Source: Meghimatium bilineatum (Eukaryota; Mollusca; Gastropoda; Stylommatophora; Philomycidae). Taken from it: a stretch of DNA of 64,000 nucleotides. The notes under the pieces are model-generated. The model searched no databases. It saw only the letters and a list, made by a program, of their open reading frames with translations, and had not been told where the DNA came from. The stretch is taken from NCBI GenBank assembly GCA_034231615.1, contig CM067304.1, positions 20,390,089-20,454,088 of the forward strand. Reading direction: 5' to 3'. Positions 27,001 through 36,000 of this stretch are shown here, piece by piece (the stretch's first letter is position 1; every line of letters starts with the position of its first letter). The translations under genes and the position numbers were made by a program.

Positions 27001-30000
27001 TGGACAAGGCGAACCTATACCTGAAGTCATGGAGGCACCAATCACAATGAGAGAACTGGAGCATGCAATATCCAAATTGAAAATGAAAAAGTCCCCTGGA
27101 GCTGATGGAGTGTCCAATGAAATGATTAGAAACCTGGGAATTGCAGCAAGAGCAAAGCTACTGCAGATCTTTAACACAAGCTGGTCCACGGGTAATGTAC
27201 CACAGGCGTGGAGAGAAGCAATAATGATACCACTCCTCAAATCAGGAAAAGATGGCAACACAGTCTCCAACTACAGGCCCATCAGCCTCACAAGCTGTCT
27301 ATGCAAAACAATGGAACGCATTATCAATCTTAGGATGCAGTGGTACCTAGAAAGTGAAAACCTTCTGGTATCACAGCAAGCAGGTTTCAGACAGTGCTAC
27401 TCTACTGAAGATCAGGCAACCTACCTCTCCCAAGAGATTGAGGATGCCTTCCAAGATAAGAAACTGGTACTAGCAGCATGGATAGACCTCAGGAAAGCAT
27501 TTGATAAGGTCTGGAAAGAAGGGCTCCTAAAGAAATTGCGAAATTGCAGGGTTAGCTCAAGAATGTATAAATGGGTAAAAGCATACCTGCATAATAGAAG
27601 AGCCAGGGTACAATTAGATGGTCGCAAGAGCAAGAAAGTTCTACTGCGTCATGGAGTCCCCCAGGGAGGAGTCCTGTCGCCCACACTTTTCTTGGTTTAC
27701 ATCAATGACCTAGTTGCTGAACTACCACACGGGATCAAAGTGGCAATGTATGCTGACGACCTGGTGATCTGGTGCACAGAAGAACATGCGACAGTGGCCA
27801 CTAAACAAATACAAAGAGCTATCGATGCCCTAACCTTATGGGCTAATAGATGGTGCGTCAGCATTAACACAGATAAGTGCAGCACTACACTTTTCACCCT
27901 CTCACCAAAACAAAAAGCCGGTCATATCAAAATAGATGGAGAGCTCTTGAAAGAAGACAAACAACCCACATACCTCGGAGTTACTTTTGATGATAAACTG
28001 ACATGGAAGCAGCACATAAACAAAGCAACAACAAAAGCCAGGAGGAAGTTAGCTATCCTGAGAAAACTAAGTGGAACCACATGGGGAGCCAGTGGGAATA
28101 TACTCAGTAAAGTTTACCAGCAAGGCATAAGACCACACCTGGAATATGGTTCAGCTGCGTGGTGTCCTGCATCAAACACCACATTGCAAGATCTAGATAA
28201 AGTGCAAAACCAGGCACTTAGAATAATGTTGGGAGCAATGAAATCAACACCCATAGCAGAGATGCAGAAAATGGGAAGAATGCAAACACTTGGCGAACGC
28301 AGAGACACAAAAGTACTAATTCAGGCAGAAAAGTTTCAGTGTATGCCAAGTCATCCAATGAAGGAAAGATTCCAAAATCTAGCAATGGGACGACTGAAAA
28401 GAAGCAGCTTTATCCATCAAGCTAAACGACTCCGCAGACAACTTACAGACCTACCTGAAGTTGACAGCCCCTTAAGGCCTGTACCAGAACAAACCCCGTG
28501 GAGTGAAAGACATGGAATGCCAATATATATTCAGACCCATGTGAAAGGAATACTAAGCGTGGACGAACAGAACAGTGTGCAGCGAAGGACAGTCACCCTC
28601 AGTTTCCTGGATGAGGAATATCCACAAGATATATGGGTCAGAGTATACACAGATGGGTCAGCACAGAATGCCGTGAGGAATGGAGGTGCAGGTGTATATA
28701 TAGAATATCCACACAAGCCTAGAGATACAATCAGAACACCGACAGGAAAATTCTGCAATAATTATGATGCAGAAATCCAGGCAATTAGTGTGGCAGCTAA
28801 AAAACTGCTGAACTCCAACTCTGACCTACAGCCTGTGGTATTCCTGACAGATGCAAGGTCAGTGCTTCAAGCTCTCCAGTCTGAAAAACTAACAGACTTG
28901 AAAAAACTACTTAGCGAATTGTCTTACCAGTATAGGGTAACCATGCAGTGGATACCCTCTCACTGTGGAATACCAGGAAATGAAAAAGCAGACCAACTGG
29001 CTAAGGAAGGTGCTGCCGAAGACCAACCAGATATACCAATCACCTACCATCAGAAAAAACAGATGATCAAGTCAATAAGAAAGCCACAAACACCAACACA
29101 AGATGACTATCATATTATGAACAGACCAGAACAAGTTATAATTCTACGTCTCAGAACAGGACACAACCGACTCCGCAGTCACATGTATACAAAGTTCAAG
29201 ATTGGCAACACAGCCATGTGTACATGTGGACAGGCAGCACAGAGTGCCAAACATATACTTCAAGAGTGTTCTGAGCATGAAACGCTGAGGCAGACATATT
29301 GGTCAGAGGAAACAACACTGGAATCAAAACTCTATGGGACACTGTATGAACTACAAAAGTCAGTGAGTTTTATTAAGGAGACAGAATTACAGATATAGAC
29401 ATGTTTCAAGTGAACGAAAGAAGAAGAAAACGTTAACATTGTATGTGATTTCACGTTAACATTGTATGTGATTTCACGTTAACATTGTATTTGATTTCAC
29501 GTTAACATTGTATGTGATTTCACGTTAACATTGTATGTGATTTCACGTTAACATTGTATGTGATTTCACGTTAACATTGTATGTGATTTCACGTTAACAT
29601 TGTATGTGACTTCACGTTAACATTGTACATGATTTCACGTTAACATTGTATGTGATTTCACGTTAACATTGTATGTGATTTCACGTTAACATTGTATGTG
29701 ATTTCATATTCGAGTACAGCGTATAATCCAGAAATTACTATTTAGTGGGATATAGTCATGACATTCTCAAATAATAGCTTGTTGTTATTTATCCATGCAA
29801 GTGGTGATGACCATTTGTTACATCCACTTTTAACAATTAAATTAGAGTTATGTCCTTGATTATGAGTTTGTAGATGGATAATAAGCCATATTCGAGCTGT
29901 AAATGTCCTTGGATGTTCGGGCATGGAATGACCACTGTAGACTAATCTTGGTCTATCCGTGACTTTCTAGCTGCTCTCCGCTGTTGAGCTGCTGCATTTC

Positions 30001-33000
30001 TTCCTTTTTTCACAAAATGATGCGCTCTTTTTGATTGTAGAACGCCATGCACATCTATTTTGTGCAAGTTCTTCCCGTGTATCTCGGTCTATTTCACAGG
30101 CTTTCAGTGAGGTCTGTAATGGGTCCTTGTATAGTAGCGCTTCTTTTGACCACCTTCAGATAGCGTACCCTTCTCCAGTTCATCATAGAGAAGTATCTTT
30201 GGTAGACGATGGTCTGGCATACGCACCAAATGACCTGCCCAACGTATATGTGTCTGCATCAGGATAGTACTGTCGAGGAGTGTGTGTACATTCCATGCTC
30301 CTAGAGTCAGAGGGAAAACCTATTCCCTCCGGGTAAATTTTCGTGGATGTGAAAATGACTTGCACTGGAGATTTTGATTAAAATGAAGAGGAGTTGTGCA
30401 AAGCGTCGACCTCACTCTCTTGTCGGACCTCACTCTCTTGTCGGACCTCACTCTCTTGTCGGACCTCACTCTCTTGTCGGACCTCACTCTCTTGTCGGAC
30501 CTCACTCTCTTGTCGGACCTCACTCTCTTGTCGGACCTCACTCTCTTGTCGGACCTCACTCTCTTGTCGGACCTCACTCTCTTGTCGGACCTCACTCTCT
30601 TGTCGGACCTCACTCTCTTGTCGGACCTCACTCTCTTGTCGGACCTCACTCTCTTGTCGGACCTCACTCTCTTGTCGGACCTCACTCTCTTGTCGGACCT
30701 CACTCTCTTGTCGGACCTCACTCTCTTGTCGGACCTCATTTGAAACCAGTGGCAAGACAAATCGAGACGACTGGAAGTGAAGTACGTTGCAGTGGATGAC
30801 CATGGTTTATGTGTCTCACCATGCTCAATGCGATTCACACCGCATTGCTGGCGTTCGCCTACATTACCCGGTTGGCCGATAAACTATCGTACCTCTTACG
30901 CGTAAATTCCCCGAATATTACCCTATTCATATAATAGCGGAGCGTTGTTCCCATCATTTGTTTAAAATACATGTTCAGGTCGGAGGAACGACATTAGCGT
31001 TTCTGTACATAATTAGAGTGATATCCCTGTATGGTGCATACCTTTAACAGATTTCCATACATACTGTGTTCCGTGAGTAAATCCTTCATTTGATTGGTAA
31101 CATTTTTTGGGAATATCGTTGGTGGGAGTGGTGTGGTTTACCAGCCTTTTAGCTAAATTCCTAGCACTAAAATTATCTTCTTTTAACTAAATTCCTAGCA
31201 CTAAAATTATCTTCTTCTTTTAACTAAATTCCTAGCACTAAAATTATCTTCTTCTTTTAGCTAAATTCCTAGCACTAAAATTGATGTTCATCTTTCGTTC
31301 GCCTGTTAGATGAAGTTGTAAACATCATATATAAACACATTCACACTGCGTGGGTTGGCGCTTAGCATCCTGTTAGCCGTGGTGAGCCTCTTGGCTGGTT
31401 GTCTCCGATTTCAGCACCTATATCTGCTAAGTTAGACTGTTGTCTTGCTCTATTTTAAGAGGGTATAGCTATTCAACTATATTTACTCGGGGGCCAAATT
31501 GTAGAAAATATGGATCATCACGGGCCAGATTTATAAAAAAAACAAACACATTGAATGATTTTATACATTTAGTAATTTTATAACTTTATTTCACTGTTTT
31601 AGCAATGATCCGCGGGTCACTTACTAGGCCTCTGCAGGCCGGATTTGGGCCAATTGAATAGCCTTGCAGGCTACTATAGCCATTCTTATTTTTCAGCCTT
31701 TGTTGGCTGAACTAAGCCCCATCTCCGTGACAAGGATCTAACCTCGATGGGAACTTATGTTCTGATTTTCTAAAGAGAGTGGGTAATGAGGCAACCACTC
31801 CCCCCCCCCCCAACCTCCACCATATACAGGCCTAGTTAAGTACATTTAAAGTGAAAGATGTTGGATCTTTAAAAAATACATTGGTTACCAATTTATCTCA
31901 AATGAAGAATAACAAAAACTTCAGGATGGGGGGGGGGGTTGCCATATGAAGAGGCATAACAACATGGAAAAACTAGTAATTGAAGGTATAGTTATTGATA
32001 ACAGGGGAAAGAGCCACCCAAAAAGATGATGAACAATAGATATTTCAGAGTGTTAAAGCTTGCCCTTAGCTGCAGAAGGTCAAATCCAACAGAATGGTGA
32101 ACTTTTCAAAGCAGCCATAAAGACGACCCAATGTCTGGAAAGAATGTCATCTGAATATGTATGTAGATATAAATAAATATATCTATATATGTATTTTTGG
32201 GAGGGAAAGATGGTTTATCTTGAAATTTCCAGAGAAATATGAACAGAAAATTGACATAAATCTTTCCTCATAAATTGTTATTGTTCTCGTTTGTCAATTC
32301 CTTGAACTTTTTACGTTAATTTAGAAATTCTGCATGAAGTAATCGTCTAGCAACAGATATCATGTTATTGGTATCGAATACATTTGAAGCGTTTCCGTCA
32401 AGTATTTGATCAGGATAGCATCCTTAGAGCAGAGGTCCTCAAACTGGGATGGGGCTATCCATAGGAGCTGTCCATAATTGCAACAACAAATGGCGACGCC
32501 CCAAAAAGGCTCTGTAAAAGTTTGACAGTTGTTGGGGGGGGGGGGGGGTTAACAAACGTTAAACAAAAAAAAATATTTTATGTAGTAATTAAATTGTTTG
32601 AATTTGAAACATTTTTCGCTAAACCTGGCAACAATCATGTAATTTTGTTCTCACATTTTCTGCACACACCAAAAATGGGAAAGGCGGGAAAGTGAATAAA
32701 AATGTTTTGACATAATTGATCATGGGTTGGGTGTGGGTGTGGGCGTGAAGTCCTGAATTATTAAGTCATTTGACAAGGAATCGGAATAAAATAATGTTAA
32801 CAGAATTTATGGACGGTCCGTAAAGAGGAAGGGAGAGGGGGGGGGAGACTGAAATAAGACATTTCAATGGACGTTGAAGACCGATTTGTCATATGTACAT
32901 GATAACTACAGTAAGATGTTTCTATGTACAAGTCAACTAAGTAACAGAATTGTATGTGGACAAGTCAACTAAAGTAACAGAATTGTATGTGTACAAGTCA

Positions 33001-36000
33001 ACTAAAGTAACAGAATTGTATGTGGACAAGTCAACTAAAGTAACAAAATTGTACGTGTACAAGTCAACTAAAGTAACAGAATTGTTTGTGTACAGTTCAA
33101 CTAAATAAAGAGAATTGTATGTGTAAAAGTCACCAAAGTAACATAATTGTATGTGTACAAGTCAACTAAAATAACAGAATTGTATGTGTACAAGTTAACT
33201 AAAATAACAGAATTGTATTTGTACATGTCAATATTTAAGGAGCTTGAGTTGATTTTAAAAGGGGCGTGGGCGATTGTGGAATTTAGGCGTATTAAAGGCA
33301 AGCTGATAGCTTTTTCAGTTAACAGTATCGATACCGTGTTGATATTGAAAGTGATATCCTCTGTGTCTTGTCTACATTGAGAGCAAACATTCAGAAAATT
33401 ATAATTGCAAAACAATGCCATCATTCACATTAACATTTTGTAAAGCGTGTGTTGTTTCCTAAATTGAAATTAATTATTTTATTAATTTCATTTTATGATA
33501 ACCCTGTGTTATAATGAAAGTAATGTTCATGAAATAAAAACTGTATTAACATATCAAGACATACAAAACTGATATGAACATAACAAGACATGCAAAACTG
33601 ATATGAACATAACAAGACATGCAAAACTGATATGAACATAACAAGACATACAAAACTGATATGAACATAACAAGAGACACGATGTTGTCAAGTATACAAC
33701 AACTGTTTGTAGGTTTGTTATCTCTAATGTTGTTGAAAAAGTGAGATGCGGTTAAATTCGTGTCTAAAAGGAATCAGGGGGTGGGAATACGGTCTTTACA
33801 AAATGTTCAAATGTGTCAAATATATCATTGTTGACGTTAACTTTTTATCAACGAGAACAGTTTGGTTGCCCACTAAATTAGAGACTGCAATGATTTTTCT
33901 TTAAATTGATAGCATATTCTATCCAGGATGTAAGCATCAGCCAAGAATTTTTTGGCTGTAGTGATTTTCTATGAAATATAAATACGTTCAGCAGTTTGTC
34001 ATTGCTTTCTCAACGGTCCGGGTGCACAATTGCCTGCAAGGATATTTGAACTCGGAACTACGCCGCCACAAAGCTAGACCTAGATATTATACGGAACAAT
34101 TTGTTGTGACTTTTTTATCACCTCCCTATGTCAACATGTTTCAAGAATTTAGACGCTCCTCCCAAAAACACCCCAATTCCCCTTCTTTTCGAGCACTGCT
34201 TAATTATGGCAAAATTTTGATGTTAGTCAAGTAGTGGAATCCCGTTATAACAACTTGGTCCGGACCGACACAATATGTAGGCCTATGGACCTATGCAATG
34301 AACAAAATTCGCTATATGCAGTACAAACAATAAAGAATACATATAATTCGCGATTCCGAAAAGTGTTGTTATATAGGAAACTTTGTTATAAAAGAGTGCG
34401 CTATAGCGGGATCCCATTGTATTATCAAAGCATGCACACATTTGAAACCATATTTATTGTATTCCTAGACGAATGTGTTATTGCAATAACTACATGACTA
34501 CTATATTTCTTATGACGAGCAGACTGAAACAGTGGTATTTCATAGCAATCTTCAATCTATTGCTGCTATCGGAATGTTCTGTGTAAATATTCAATCTATT
34601 GCTGCTATCGGAATGTTCTGTGTAAATATTCAATCTATTGCTGCTATCGGAATGTTCTGTGTAAATATTCAATCTATTGCTGATACGAGAATGTTCTGTT
34701 TACATATTAGCTATATTTTCTCCTATTTTTGTTTGCAAGGAATAATTTCGGAATTAAATAAAACAGAACAGCTTTCTTCCCGATTGTCTTCTTCCCGGTT
34801 GTCTTTTTCTTCCCGCCTGTCTTCTTCTTCCCGATTGTCTTCTTCTTCCCGGTTGTCTTTTTCTTCCCGCCTGTCTTCTTCTTCCCGATTGTCTTCTTCT
34901 TCCCGGTTGTCATATGTGCTTCTTATGATGAGATAATCTTCTTTCAGCCGCGGAATTTAGTTCGGTTTGATTTTATCAAATCTCTTGAATCATTAAAAAT
35001 TAGTGGCCATGGTTCTGGTAATCCAGCCACCACGACATCGAGAATTACATAGCAGATCCCTCAACTTTAAAAATTGTGAAAATTCTTTAACTTTGCTTAG
35101 AGAATGTTCACATCAAATCGGTTAGTTATGAAACTTGAATTGAAATATCAAGACATAACAATTTGAAATGAAAATGCATACACCCTACTAGTTTTATGTT
35201 CAAAATCATATAATTTTTTTTAAAATATTGAATTGTAGAAAGTATAGCATTGTTGACATCAACTTTTTATCAGCTACCCTCCGCCTTGTTAAAATGTTCC
35301 AGAAAACAACTTCCCTAATTTTTTGAGTATTGTCTTTCTCCAGGTAAATGATGGTTGGCCGTATCCATACTTTCTGTTAAGCAACTGAGAGTAGGAGCCT
35401 CAGCTGTTGTTCTAAGGCCAGATGTGTCGCCGTGGTTGCGTTCCGTACATGTTTTTTCCAAATGTATCTTGTTGTATTCTATCCACCGTTATTTTTGGGT
35501 CTACTTGTGTTCAATATCCGAATATTCTTGTGCTATATGCTTTTATTAGTATTTGATTTGGAGTTCATTTTTATACCTAATATGTCTAAAAGTTTTTTTA
35601 TCATAAAAGTTATCAGCTCTGGTGTTTTGTCGCTGAGACTGCATACACAGTGTTTCTGTTCTTGAGGTCTTCAATTCTAGTTCCTGTTGTGGGTTGCAGT
35701 TTTTACTCACTATTGGCTTGCAAGAACTGTCGCTGTGGGATGTTTTTCACTCAGAGTCGTAGATCTATCCTCCGCAGGGGGAGGAGGAAGTTAACTAGAA
35801 ATTAAAAAGTAGTTCGCTCGTTTTCGTGAGTCGGATAGTCTTTTCGATGATAAATGTTGATGACCATTACACGGCCGGATTAACACTTGATGAGACCCTA
35901 AGCTTTCCGGACGTGCAGTATTCCGACAAAGAATGCTGCAATATATTTAAGTATATAGAACAATTGCTCAAGAAAGTGGAAGCCCTTAAGCTATAGCTTG

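Larger units (their letters stand above)
25379..29430 (+). mobile_element. Nearly full-length non-LTR retrotransposon (I/Jockey-like, with RNase H), 10-bp TSD
   Basis: The element inserts by target-primed reverse transcription. The order is: a 5' leader (25379-25547), endonuclease, reverse transcriptase, RNase H, a C-terminal zinc-knuckle-like motif, and a GAA-rich tail (29420-29430). The flanks cgttaacatt at 25369-25378 and 29431-29440 are identical, although they belong to the host 23-bp array. No separate gag-like ORF1 is visible. Retention of an RNase H domain points to the I group of LINEs; the exact clade is not determined. Degraded relatives lie at 31365-31760 (5' leader, minus) and 40060-41480 (3' part, plus). 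Confidence 0.92.

Noticed and set aside
30320..30838. 172-codon minus-strand frame with RSDKRV repeats, and its plus-strand counterparts
   Set aside because: Caused by the 18-bp array; long frames occur on both strands.
35355..35665. Hydrophobic frames as a possible membrane protein
   Set aside because: AT-rich intron sequence; no splice signals or family features.
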